64,000 nt of DNA from Pseudomonadota bacterium (GTDB lineage Bacteria; Pseudomonadota; Alphaproteobacteria; Rhizobiales; Aestuariivirgaceae), in assembly GCA_963205315.1 (NCBI GenBank), contig CAUJIO010000030.1, positions 28,084 to 92,083 of the forward strand, written 5' to 3'. Below, piece after piece: positions 34,299 to 41,329 of this stretch. The position numbers were made by a program, and so were the translations under genes. The first letter of the stretch is position 1, and the number at the start of each line of letters is the position of its first letter. Under the pieces are notes generated by a model. The model saw nothing but the letters and a program-made list of their open reading frames with translations, was not told the DNA's origin and ran no database searches.

Positions 34299-35450
34299 CT
34301 ATGATGCGGTGCGCTGGAGATAGGCAAGCACTTGTGTGATGGCTTCCGGGCTGGGAACATTTCCGCCGCTCAATGCCGCAATGGCCTTTCCGGCGATTCG
34401 GCTTGCCAGCGTACCCATGACGGTTTCCCGTTCATTGCTGGTCATCGGGCCATAGCTGGAAAACGAGGTCGTCACGTTCTCATGGCCCAGGTTCAGGCTC
34501 CAAGCCTTGGCTTCCGCACCATTGGCGCAGACTTTCTCGCCCAGTTTCCAGATCGTCTTCCGGAATGAATGCGGATTGAAATACGGCAGGCCCGACATTG
34601 TGAATGCCTCCCTGAAGATGGCTCTGATTGGTCCGGCATCGCTCCAGAACTGCCGGGTGATCCCGCTGGCATAGAATTGCTGGTTCTCATCCAGCCCGCG
34701 TGCTGTGGAGGGAAAGAGCGGATCATCCGGTCCGAAGAGATGCAGGGTGGCGAGTTCGGTGATCCAGTCTTTGACAATCGTCTCGATGTCATCGCCCACC
34801 GGAAAGAACCAGGACGTGAAGGTCTTCCGGTTCTTGGTTTTCACTTCGCGGGCGTCCTGGAACACGGTTCTCCGCTCGATATCCACATGCTTCAGGCACA
34901 TGGAGGCGATGGCGGCATCCCGCGCGCCACTGAGAATTGTGAAGGCGATCAGGGCGCGGTTTCGGCGTTCGATCACCGTGCCAGTTGGCATGGAGGCCAG
35001 AACATGACGGATTTGCTCCAGGCTGGGGACGGGTCTTTCTCGCACCGCGCCCGCAATCCGGCCGTCATTGTTCGACGGGTTGAAATATTCCATATCGGAG
35101 TATGTGAGCTTGCGGCTGTATCCCGGCCTGCCGGACAGCCACTGGAAGAAAGCCTTCACCGCGCGCAACCGTGAAACCTTGGTTGCAATGGCCAGCGGCC
35201 TGCCGGTCTTTGCTACGACATGGGTTTCGAGATCGCGCTTGAATTTCCGGGCTTGCTCGATATGAAAAAGCCTGAAGTCCTTCCAGTTCGTGGAGGCTTC
35301 GAAGGCTGCAATTGCCGCCGCCACCTGATCGACGGTTTCGGCCTTCATGCGCTTCGCGTCCTCCAGAAAACGGAGGTATTCCCACTTGATTTTCTCGTTT
35401 TCGGGATGGTGCTTTTTCACGGTGCTGGAATTCCTTGCTGAAGTGAACAT
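34299..35450 (-). CDS. Tyrosine recombinase/integrase (island-internal)
   Basis: This 383-residue site-specific recombinase has a SAM-like core-binding domain (about 10-125) and a catalytic domain carrying Arg in LSGARDAAIAS, Lys in the KTKNRKTF beta-turn, His-x-x-Arg in NPHSFRK, LGHENV, and a late Tyr in SSYGPM. The full active-site set therefore seems intact. It lacks the DUF4102 arm-binding domain of the P4-type integrase at 39774-41030, so it belongs to a different branch. It sits directly upstream of hsdM in the same direction, behind AlpA and the HTH/Zn gene, and could mobilise the restriction module itself. Confidence 0.85.
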   Translation of the reverse strand: MFTSARNSSTVKKHHPENEKIKWEYLRFLEDAKRMKAETVDQVAAAIAAFEASTNWKDFRLFHIEQARKFKRDLETHVVAKTGRPLAIATKVSRLRAVKAFFQWLSGRPGYSRKLTYSDMEYFNPSNNDGRIAGAVRERPVPSLEQIRHVLASMPTGTVIERRNRALIAFTILSGARDAAIASMCLKHVDIERRTVFQDAREVKTKNRKTFTSWFFPVGDDIETIVKDWITELATLHLFGPDDPLFPSTARGLDENQQFYASGITRQFWSDAGPIRAIFREAFTMSGLPYFNPHSFRKTIWKLGEKVCANGAEAKAWSLNLGHENVTTSFSSYGPMTSNERETVMGTLASRIAGKAIAALSGGNVPSPEAITQVLAYLQRTAS

Positions 35451-35460
35451 GGAGACAGGA

Positions 35461-35916
35461 TCAGCGGCTCTCTTCTAAGTGCTTCTGGCGTTCCATGACC
35501 GTCACATCCAGTTCGCGCCGGATGTCTTCCAGGAGGATCAGATTGATGCGCTTGTGCATGAGGTTGCCGCATGCATCGCAGATCGCCCTGAGATTCCCGC
35601 CGGTCGGTGTCATGGGGATGAAATCCGCCATGCCGAGTGCGGGTCGGCGCGGCGCCCTGCACCTGAAACAGAAGCACTCCGCCGGTTGACATCTCTGGCG
35701 GTGGGCATGCCGTTCCATGAACCGGATCAGCTCCTCTCCCAGAATGAGGGTGGGACGCGTTCCTGCCACTGTCGGCAATCCGGCCTTGATCCACCGCCGG
35801 ATCGTCGCCTTGCATGCTCCGGTGGTCCGGGAGGCCTCGTCGATCCGATAGGAACGGTGCATCTTCACAAGCCTGCCGCTGGGCCTTTGCCGCTTGGTGG
35901 CGAGCGGCGGGCGCAT
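35461..35916 (-). CDS. HTH protein with cysteine-rich zinc-finger-like region
   Basis: This 151-residue protein has a MerR/excisionase-like helix-turn-helix at about residues 22-50 (YRIDEASRTTGACKATIRRW), then a cysteine-rich part with RCQPAECFCFRC and CDACGN that could bind zinc. The remainder is helical. It lies two bases from alpA and 10 bases before the recombinase gene, suggesting one operon. A role as excisionase or recombination directionality factor is inferred from HTH type and position; no specific family was recognised. Confidence 0.75.
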   Translation of the reverse strand: MRPPLATKRQRPSGRLVKMHRSYRIDEASRTTGACKATIRRWIKAGLPTVAGTRPTLILGEELIRFMERHAHRQRCQPAECFCFRCRAPRRPALGMADFIPMTPTGGNLRAICDACGNLMHKRINLILLEDIRRELDVTVMERQKHLEESR

Positions 35917-35917
35917 G

Positions 35918-36121
35918 CTAGACAGCGCCTTTCTCGATCAGTGCGCGGATGTCATCCACACGCCATGCCGTAATGCGCGGCCCCAGCTTGACCGGCTTGG
36001 GGAAACGGCCGTCCTTGATGCCCGCCCACCAGGTGGACTTGCTGACCGGAATCGGGCCATGCGGTGCGATGATTGACGGCAACCGGACAAAGCCGGTCTT
36101 GGGAAGTTCGGTGGCGGACAT
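35918..36121 (-). CDS. alpA: AlpA-family phage/island regulator
   Basis: This 67-residue winged-helix protein of the AlpA family (VSKSTWWAGIKDGRFPKPVKLGPRITAW) is found in P4-like prophages and islands, where it activates integrase or excision genes. Length and motif are standard. It leads the run alpA-HTH/Zn-recombinase-hsdM-hsdS-hsdR. The 113 bases upstream, A+T-richer with repeated CAAACCGAATTCGG-like words at 36187-36213, probably contain the promoter and operator. Confidence 0.88.
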   Translation of the reverse strand: MSATELPKTGFVRLPSIIAPHGPIPVSKSTWWAGIKDGRFPKPVKLGPRITAWRVDDIRALIEKGAV

Positions 36122-36182
36122 TGCGATTCGGCTCCATCCTGTGAAGGTTGGTGCCGGTCTAAGACAGGCGACGGGCCTGAAA

Positions 36183-36215
36183 ACCGAATTCGGGCAAAGT
36201 CAAACCGAATTCGGT
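36183..36215. promoter_or_regulatory. Direct repeat in the alpA upstream region
   Basis: The word ACCGAATTCGG occurs twice (around 36183-36193 and 36203-36213), each containing the palindrome CCGAATTCGG, about 20 bases apart. Two palindromes of equal sequence on nearly two helix turns, between divergently read DNA and alpA, look like an operator pair for an island regulator. Confidence 0.5.
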
Positions 36216-36234
36216 TTTGCCGATTGTGTTTGGT

Positions 36235-37230
36235 TTAGTCTTTTGGGAGCAAATCCCGTCCTTCTTGCAAATACTTGCGGATCGTATCGTCATCCAAGGT
36301 CATGCCATGTTTCCGCACGGCACCGGCAATCTTGTCGGTGGTTGGCGACTTTGCAGCATCGACGTCATAGCCGAACTTTTCCACCGCCATGGCGATGACC
36401 ATCTTCAGGAGACTTTCGCGTTCCTTGGCATTCAAGGGCTTAAGTGGCGCATCGCTGATCACCGTTCGATGTCCGTACATCTGCTGTTTGGTGGCGGCGT
36501 GTGCGGCAGCCTCTTCCTCATACTTAGCCTTCCAGTCAGGGCGATTACCAGATGCTCGCGTGACGACGACTTCCAGTTCGGGCGGATAAGACAGCTCAAG
36601 TTTCTTGGCCCACAAAACAAACTGGAAAGAGCTAAAACCAATAGGCAGTTCTCCGCTGATTTCCGCACGCCTGCTAAGTTCTAAACGTAACTTGAACTCT
36701 TTGACGAACGGCGAGAACTTCTCGTCATGTCTTATATTTTCCCATGTCACCCGTCGTGGTTCTTTGCCAAGAGTCAAGGCTACCGCCTCCTCCATTGTCC
36801 AGGATGAAGCCTTGCACCAGAAATCGAAGTCGGGATCGCAGCCAAAAGCGAACCATTGTTGGCTTTCGTAAAGCGCAACCTCTTTGCGCTCCAGTTCGGC
36901 CTCAGCATTGACCAATGCAAAAAGTTCCTCTGGCTTCTTGGCCATCAGTTTAGCTTGGTATCGGTCGATCAGAAAATTTGCAATGACACCATCAAAATTG
37001 GGCCGTGGAAGCATCCTCATGCGGAACGCGGCATTGTCTCGAAAATAGGGAAACTTCCGATCCATCAGATATTTGATGGCATCTGAAACCGCTCTTGATG
37101 ATGGAGCCAAACCTGTCACCTGCGAAAGATGAATTCGGCCTGAAATCTCTGCCCGAATCACGGCCGAAGGCAAGCGCCGGTTTTCAGCCTTTGGAACGAA
37201 CGCTTGTAAGCGTGATGACTGTCGATCCAA
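36235..37230 (-). CDS. Island protein of unknown function
   Basis: This 331-residue soluble protein has a mid-region FGCDPDFDFWCKASSWTMEEAVALTLGK and a C-terminal domain (ERESLLKMVIAMAVEKFGYD...DDTIRKYLQEG) often seen at the end of uncharacterised proteins in proteobacterial integrative elements. The C-terminus looks like a small helical DNA-associated domain. The annotated start is a TTG next to GGCGGAG; a GTG at 37161 is the alternative. The first part overlaps the integrase remnant in another frame, so the N-terminus may have been fused or shifted by the rearrangement that broke that integrase. Confidence 0.65.
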   Translation of the reverse strand: MDRQSSRLQAFVPKAENRRLPSAVIRAEISGRIHLSQVTGLAPSSRAVSDAIKYLMDRKFPYFRDNAAFRMRMLPRPNFDGVIANFLIDRYQAKLMAKKPEELFALVNAEAELERKEVALYESQQWFAFGCDPDFDFWCKASSWTMEEAVALTLGKEPRRVTWENIRHDEKFSPFVKEFKLRLELSRRAEISGELPIGFSSFQFVLWAKKLELSYPPELEVVVTRASGNRPDWKAKYEEEAAAHAATKQQMYGHRTVISDAPLKPLNAKERESLLKMVIAMAVEKFGYDVDAAKSPTTDKIAGAVRKHGMTLDDDTIRKYLQEGRDLLPKD

Positions 37231-37306
37231 CTCCGCCCCGCAACATGTCGAGATGATCGGCCCACCACTGCGCCATCTTGCGGCGTTCGCTCATGGCACC
37301 GCCTCG
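37226..37306 (-). pseudogene. Remnant of a second P4-type integrase, C-terminal end
   Basis: The minus strand reads IYHRGGAMSERRKMAQWWADHLDML, matching the end of the intact integrase (AYARGDAMTERRKMTQWWADHLDLL) from just before the catalytic Tyr onward. Nothing upstream continues the gene. About 27 codons survive. This is the stub of a former integrase, showing that the island is composite: an older element was broken and another inserted or recombined at this point. Confidence 0.85.
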
Positions 37307-37498
37307 GTGATAGATGCAGTGGGCTGTATCATAGCCTTAAGCCGATAAACCACTTGACTCACTGACGTTGATTCAATCGAAATCCTTGAATCTTTACACA
37401 CGCTTAACTGCAATCTCAAAACTTGGAGCTCGCTCAGGTTGTTTTAGGTTGTGCAAGCCTACGGTGCACCAATCGTGCTGCAAACCCGGAGGCCTGTC

Positions 37499-39679
37499 AT
37501 GGCAAATCGCAACTTTAAAGAGCTATACAGGGCAAGTTTTGCCGGCATTTTCGCTGTGTTCTTGAGCACATCAACCGCGCTGTCTGATACCTCGACAATC
37601 ATCGCAGCAACTGACCTCGAACCGGCTTCACCAGTGAACGGCATTTCGATATCAGCCGCGAAAATAGCGCAAGGCAGGTTGCTTGTCACCGGAAAGAGCA
37701 TCAGTGGCAAATCCGTTCGGTTAGACAATCTGGACCCTGTCCGGATTGATCCTGCGACGCGGACATTCGCCTATGAACTCATCTATCTTCCTGCCGATTG
37801 TATTGTGGATTTGCGGGTTGTTGGCGCGGCGCAGCCCCCGTTGAAGGTGGTCATTGCGAATTGCGCGCAGAGCGGACTTAAGGCGCGCGGGACTTGGAAG
37901 CCCGGAGCAACATACGAAGCCAATGAGATCGTCTTTTACAACGGGTCGTCTTGGAAAGCCCGAGAAGTTGGTGACAAAATTAATCAGGGCAAAGCACCTG
38001 ATGGCTTGGAGGGACTGAAATTTTGGAAACTCTTTGCTTCGCGAGGCGACAACGGCATTGCGGGTGCCACTGGCCCAAAGGGCGATAAAGGAGACCAAGG
38101 TGACGCCGGTGCCCCGGGTGCTCCGGGTGGAGATGGCGCTATCGGTCCGCAAGGCCCGAAGGGCGACAAGGGTGATCAGGGCGATGCCGGCGCCCAGGGT
38201 GTTGCAGGTGCCGATGGTGCGATTGGTCCGCAAGGCCCCAAGGGTAACAAAGGCGAACAGGGTGACGTCGGCCCGCAGGGCCCGATGGGCCTCACCGGCG
38301 CTGATGGTGCTGTTGGCCCGCAGGGTCCGAAGGGTAACAAAGGTGATCAGGGCGCCGTCGGTCCTCAGGGCGTCGCAGGCGCTGATGGTGCGGTTGGTCC
38401 GCAAGGTCCGATGGGCCCGGTTGGTCTGACTGGCTTGACTGGTGCTGATGGTGCCGTTGGTCCTCAGGGTCCCAAGGGTGACAAGGGCGACCAGGGTGTT
38501 GCAGGTGCCGATGGAGCTATTGGTCCGCAAGGTCCGATGGGTCCGGTTGGCCTCACCGGCCTCACTGGTGCTGATGGCGCAGTTGGTCCCCAGGGTCCCA
38601 AGGGTGACAAGGGCGATCAGGGTGTCGCAGGTGCCGATGGAGCTATTGGTCCGCAGGGTCCGGTTGGTCTGACTGGCTTGACTGGTGCTGATGGCGCAGT
38701 TGGTCCCAAGGGCGACAAGGGTGATCAGGGTGACGTCGGTCCACAGGGTCCGATTGGCCCGGTTGGCCTGACCGGCCTCACTGGTGCCGATGGTGCAATC
38801 GGTCCGCAAGGTCCGAAGGGCGACAAGGGTGACAAGGGCGACCAGGGTGTTGCAGGTGCCGATGGAGCTGTTGGCCCGCAGGGTCCGAAGGGTGACAAGG
38901 GCGACCAGGGTGTTGCAGGTGCCGATGGAGCTGTTGGTCCGCAAGGTCCGATGGGCCCGGTTGGTCTGACTGGCTTGACTGGTGCCGATGGAGCTGTTGG
39001 TCCGCAAGGTCCGATGGGCCCGGTTGGTCTGACTGGCTTGACTGGTGCTGATGGTGCCGTTGGTCCTCAGGGGCCGAAGGGTGACAAGGGCGACCAGGGT
39101 GTTGCAGGTGCCGATGGAGCTGTTGGTCCGCAAGGTCCGATGGGCCCGGTTGGTCTGACTGGTGCCACTGGACCGGCTGGTGTTACGGGAGCACAAGGCC
39201 CCGTTGGCTTGACTGGCGCGGTTGGCGCAACCGGCGCGACCGGACCACAGGGCCCGATTGGTTTGACGGGTGCGACAGGTCCGGCGGGTGCACAAGGCCC
39301 AACAGGTTTGACCGGGGCAACTGGCCCAACCGGCGCCGCTGGTCCGGCTGGTGCAACCGGTGCGACTGGCGCAACTGGCCCGGCTGGCGCGACGGGTGCT
39401 CAAGGACCGGCCGGGGTCAGTGGATATGCTATCGTCACCGGAACGGCTTCTGCCGATATTGAAGGAGTTCGGACGGTGACAGCCACTTGTGCTTCTGGGA
39501 AAGTCGCGGTTGGCGGCGGGTTTGTCACAACAAACGTGAGCAGCGCACAAGACACGCTCATCACCGCAAGTTATCCGAGCAGTACCACTGTTTGGACAGC
39601 AGGTGGAACGTCGTATCCTGCCAACGGTGATCAGAGTTACTCTTTGCAAGCCTATGTCATCTGCGCAAACGCGTCGTGA
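37499..39679 (+). CDS. Secreted collagen-like protein with chitin-binding-like module
   Basis: This 726-residue protein has a signal peptide ([17 protein letters not shown], cleavage near residue 33) and an N-terminal beta domain. A ~50-residue module ([19 protein letters not shown] to FWKLF, about 131-182) has the Trp/Tyr pattern of CBM5/12 chitin-binding domains. About 150 uninterrupted Gly-x-y triplets follow (about 184-640), and the C-terminal beta domain has two Cys ([22 protein letters not shown]). Many triplets are charged pairs (GPKGDKGDQ) that stabilise bacterial triple helices. GGAGG precedes the ATG at 37499; an in-frame GTG at 37451 is rejected. It likely forms surface or secreted fibrous trimers. 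Confidence 0.9.
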   Translation: MANRNFKELYRASFAGIFAVFLSTSTALSDTSTIIAATDLEPASPVNGISISAAKIAQGRLLVTGKSISGKSVRLDNLDPVRIDPATRTFAYELIYLPADCIVDLRVVGAAQPPLKVVIANCAQSGLKARGTWKPGATYEANEIVFYNGSSWKAREVGDKINQGKAPDGLEGLKFWKLFASRGDNGIAGATGPKGDKGDQGDAGAPGAPGGDGAIGPQGPKGDKGDQGDAGAQGVAGADGAIGPQGPKGNKGEQGDVGPQGPMGLTGADGAVGPQGPKGNKGDQGAVGPQGVAGADGAVGPQGPMGPVGLTGLTGADGAVGPQGPKGDKGDQGVAGADGAIGPQGPMGPVGLTGLTGADGAVGPQGPKGDKGDQGVAGADGAIGPQGPVGLTGLTGADGAVGPKGDKGDQGDVGPQGPIGPVGLTGLTGADGAIGPQGPKGDKGDKGDQGVAGADGAVGPQGPKGDKGDQGVAGADGAVGPQGPMGPVGLTGLTGADGAVGPQGPMGPVGLTGLTGADGAVGPQGPKGDKGDQGVAGADGAVGPQGPMGPVGLTGATGPAGVTGAQGPVGLTGAVGATGATGPQGPIGLTGATGPAGAQGPTGLTGATGPTGAAGPAGATGATGATGPAGATGAQGPAGVSGYAIVTGTASADIEGVRTVTATCASGKVAVGGGFVTTNVSSAQDTLITASYPSSTTVWTAGGTSYPANGDQSYSLQAYVICANAS
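38050..39423 (+). repeat. Collagen-like coding repeats
   Basis: Tandem Gly-x-y coding DNA is made of nearly identical blocks. The block encoding [16 protein letters not shown] followed by [13 protein letters not shown] recurs several times with few silent differences, and the 54-bp-scale words GGTCCGATGGGCCCGGTTGG recur exactly. Such arrays are prone to expansion, contraction and assembly collapse. Confidence 0.85.
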
Positions 39680-39702
39680 GTTTGCAGGATTTGTAGAAAC
39701 AG

Positions 39703-39737
39703 GGAGAGCCTTCCTCAGAGGGCTCTCTCATTCTTTT
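39703..39737 (+). terminator. Terminator after the collagen-like gene
   Basis: GAGAGCC (39704-39710) pairs with GGCTCTC (39721-39727) around a ten-base loop, followed by TCATTCTTTT. It lies 24 bases after the stop codon. It may also serve the convergent integrase gene, since the stem is symmetric. Confidence 0.75.
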
Positions 39738-39773
39738 ACGCCGTCAGTTGTCTTTGCTCTGATACGGAGTCTA

Positions 39774-41030
39774 TTAAGCGCTCTCTCGCTTGGTCGTTCG
39801 TGCGAGAGGAACAACTTGTCCAGCTTTGCGGCCTTTCAATAGATCGAGATGATCGGCCCACCATTGCGTCATCTTACGTCGCTCGGTCATGGCGTCACCA
39901 CGGGCATAGGCGCGGCGGACGGCATCTCGGTCCTGATGTGCCAGTGAATGTTCGATGGCATCGACGGAAAACAGGTTCGAAGCATTGAGCAGTGTCGAGG
40001 CCGTTGCGCGGAAACCGTGAGACGTGTGCTCGTCGGCACCGATATCCATGCGCCGGAGCGCCGCGTTCATAGTATTCTCGCTCATGCAGCGCGTGAAGCT
40101 GCCCAGCGCTGGGAAAACGAAACCTTGCGGCCCGGTGATCTCGTGAAGCCGCTTTAGAACGACGACTGCCTGCCGTGGCAAGGGTTTGATATGCGGGTGG
40201 CGAAGCTTCATGCGATCTGCCGGGATTTCCCAAACCGCCTTATCAAGATCGAACTCCGGCCATCTCGCTTGCCGGAGTTCGCCCGGCCGGGGATAGAGCA
40301 GGGCCATAAGTTGCAGCGCGCTGCCGGTGATAATCTGCCGGTCGGCATAGTCGTCAACAAGCCTCAAGAGTGCTCCGACGCGCTGGGGATCGGTGATTGC
40401 CGTGAAGTGCTTTGGCTTGGGATTGGCGATGGCGCCCCGTGTGGCGGCGGACGGGTCCCCGTCGATAATTCCGTGCTGCATTGCATAGCGGAAGACCTCA
40501 CCAATCACCGTTCTCATGCGCCGGGCGGTTTCAAGATTGTCGGCTTCTTCTTCCTTTTTTAGAGCATGAATGACGTCCGGCGTCCTGATTGATCCAATCG
40601 AACGAGTTGCCAGAGACGTTTTCAGCTTGGCCAGAATCCACTCCATCTTGGCGATGGTGACGGGTGCCTTGCCATCTTTTCGCTTCTTGGCAACCAGCCG
40701 TTCGGCAATCTTTCCGAACGTGTTGTCTGCTGCCAACCGGAGTTCAGCCTTTCGCTGCTGTTTGAGGCCGGACGGGTCCAGATCGTCGGCGACCTGACGC
40801 CGGGCGTCTGTGGTCTTCTCTCGGGCTTTTTCAAGAGTTAGGTCCGGATAGGTTCCAAGCGCCAAGAGCTTCCGCTTCCCCAGATGGCGGTATTCGTACC
40901 GCCAGTATTTGCCACCATTGGGCATGATCCAGAGCTGCAAGCCCTTGCCATCGGCCAGCTTTCTGACCTTGTCGCCTGACTTTGCGGCCCGAATTTCGAT
41001 GTCTGTGAGCTTGTCGCGCGTCCGGGCCAT
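39774..41030 (-). CDS. P4-type integrase (DUF4102 tyrosine recombinase)
   Basis: This 418-residue integrase likely catalysed insertion of the island into tRNA-Thr. It has an N-terminal DUF4102 arm-binding domain (about 5-90, KLADGKGLQLWIMPNGGKYWRYEY), a core-binding domain (about 105-200) and a catalytic domain with Arg in YPRPGELRQARW, His-x-x-Arg in SHGFRAT, LAHQDRDAVRRAY and the nucleophile Tyr in the last of these. All catalytic residues are present. The gene is transcribed away from the tRNA, starting 178 bases from its 3' end. This gene-tRNA arrangement is standard for P4-like elements. Confidence 0.94.
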   Translation of the reverse strand: MARTRDKLTDIEIRAAKSGDKVRKLADGKGLQLWIMPNGGKYWRYEYRHLGKRKLLALGTYPDLTLEKAREKTTDARRQVADDLDPSGLKQQRKAELRLAADNTFGKIAERLVAKKRKDGKAPVTIAKMEWILAKLKTSLATRSIGSIRTPDVIHALKKEEEADNLETARRMRTVIGEVFRYAMQHGIIDGDPSAATRGAIANPKPKHFTAITDPQRVGALLRLVDDYADRQIITGSALQLMALLYPRPGELRQARWPEFDLDKAVWEIPADRMKLRHPHIKPLPRQAVVVLKRLHEITGPQGFVFPALGSFTRCMSENTMNAALRRMDIGADEHTSHGFRATASTLLNASNLFSVDAIEHSLAHQDRDAVRRAYARGDAMTERRKMTQWWADHLDLLKGRKAGQVVPLARTTKRESA

Positions 41031-41044
41031 AGGCGTTCTCCTAA

Positions 41045-41098
41045 TTGGCGGTATCGGAAAAGGCGGTATTGCGAGATACCGTCATCTTGTACCGCCAA
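41045..41098. promoter_or_regulatory. GGCGGTAT repeats upstream of the integrase
   Basis: Four related words lie in 54 bases: TTGGCGGTAT (41045-41054), GGCGGTATT (41062-41070), GATACCGTC (41075-41083) and GTACCGCCAA (41089-41098). The first pair is direct and the second inverted, giving two interleaved palindromes. Position between the attachment site and the integrase start suggests integrase arm sites or an autoregulatory operator. Confidence 0.55.
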
Positions 41099-41208
41099 AA
41101 AATCTGGCTGTCCACGGACGCGGTCGGACAAAGCCGGACCAAGGACGCTGGAAAACCAGCGTTTTTCTATTAGATCTGAACCGTATTGGATGAGCTTGGA
41201 GGATGGTC

Positions 41209-41284
41209 TGGTGCCGCTTGCAGGACTCGAACCTGCGACCCCCGCATTACGAATGCGGTGCTCTACCAACTGAGCTAAAGCGGC
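41209..41284 (-). tRNA. tRNA-Thr (anticodon CGT)
   Basis: On the minus strand the 76 nt fold as a standard tRNA. The acceptor stem GCCGCTT/AAGCGGC has discriminator A and an encoded CCA; the D arm is GCTCAGTTGGTAGAGC, the anticodon stem CCGCA/TGCGG with loop TTCGTAA, and the T arm contains GGTTCGAGTCC. The anticodon is complementary to 41249-41251 and reads ACG codons (Thr). Its 3' half is the integration site of the island and it remains intact at this end. Confidence 0.97.
41215..41232. other. tRNA-proximal attachment site of the island
   Basis: This is the 18-bp segment within the T arm and acceptor stem of tRNA-Thr that is repeated at 29050-29067. It keeps the tRNA functional after integration. 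Confidence 0.8.
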
Positions 41285-41329
41285 GGCTTGGCGATGCGCG
41301 GCAAGCGATAGACTGTTTCGGTTTTGATT

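Larger units (their letters stand above)
29050..41232. mobile_element. 12.2 kb genomic island in tRNA-Thr with type I restriction-modification
   Basis: The island is delimited by the 18-bp direct repeat at 29050-29067 and 41215-41232. A P4-type integrase lies beside the intact tRNA, as is usual. Cargo is hsdR, hsdS, hsdM, a second tyrosine recombinase, an HTH/Zn protein, AlpA, an unknown protein, an integrase remnant and a collagen-like protein. No replication or transfer genes are visible. The flanking genes (amidohydrolase on one side, tRNA-Thr and the heme operon on the other) would be adjacent in an empty chromosome. Confidence 0.85.

Noticed and set aside
34265..34360. Longer HsdM start
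   Set aside because: It would overlap the recombinase gene and adds residues unlike any HsdM; the start at 34264 gives the expected N-terminus.
37310..37498. Search for a third attachment site near the integrase stub
   Set aside because: No match to the 18-bp tRNA-Thr core was seen here, so tandem island ends cannot be claimed.
37721..39649. Long minus-strand frame opposite the collagen-like gene
   Set aside because: It is an artefact of the Gly-x-y codon pattern; the plus strand has ribosome site, signal peptide and perfect triplets.
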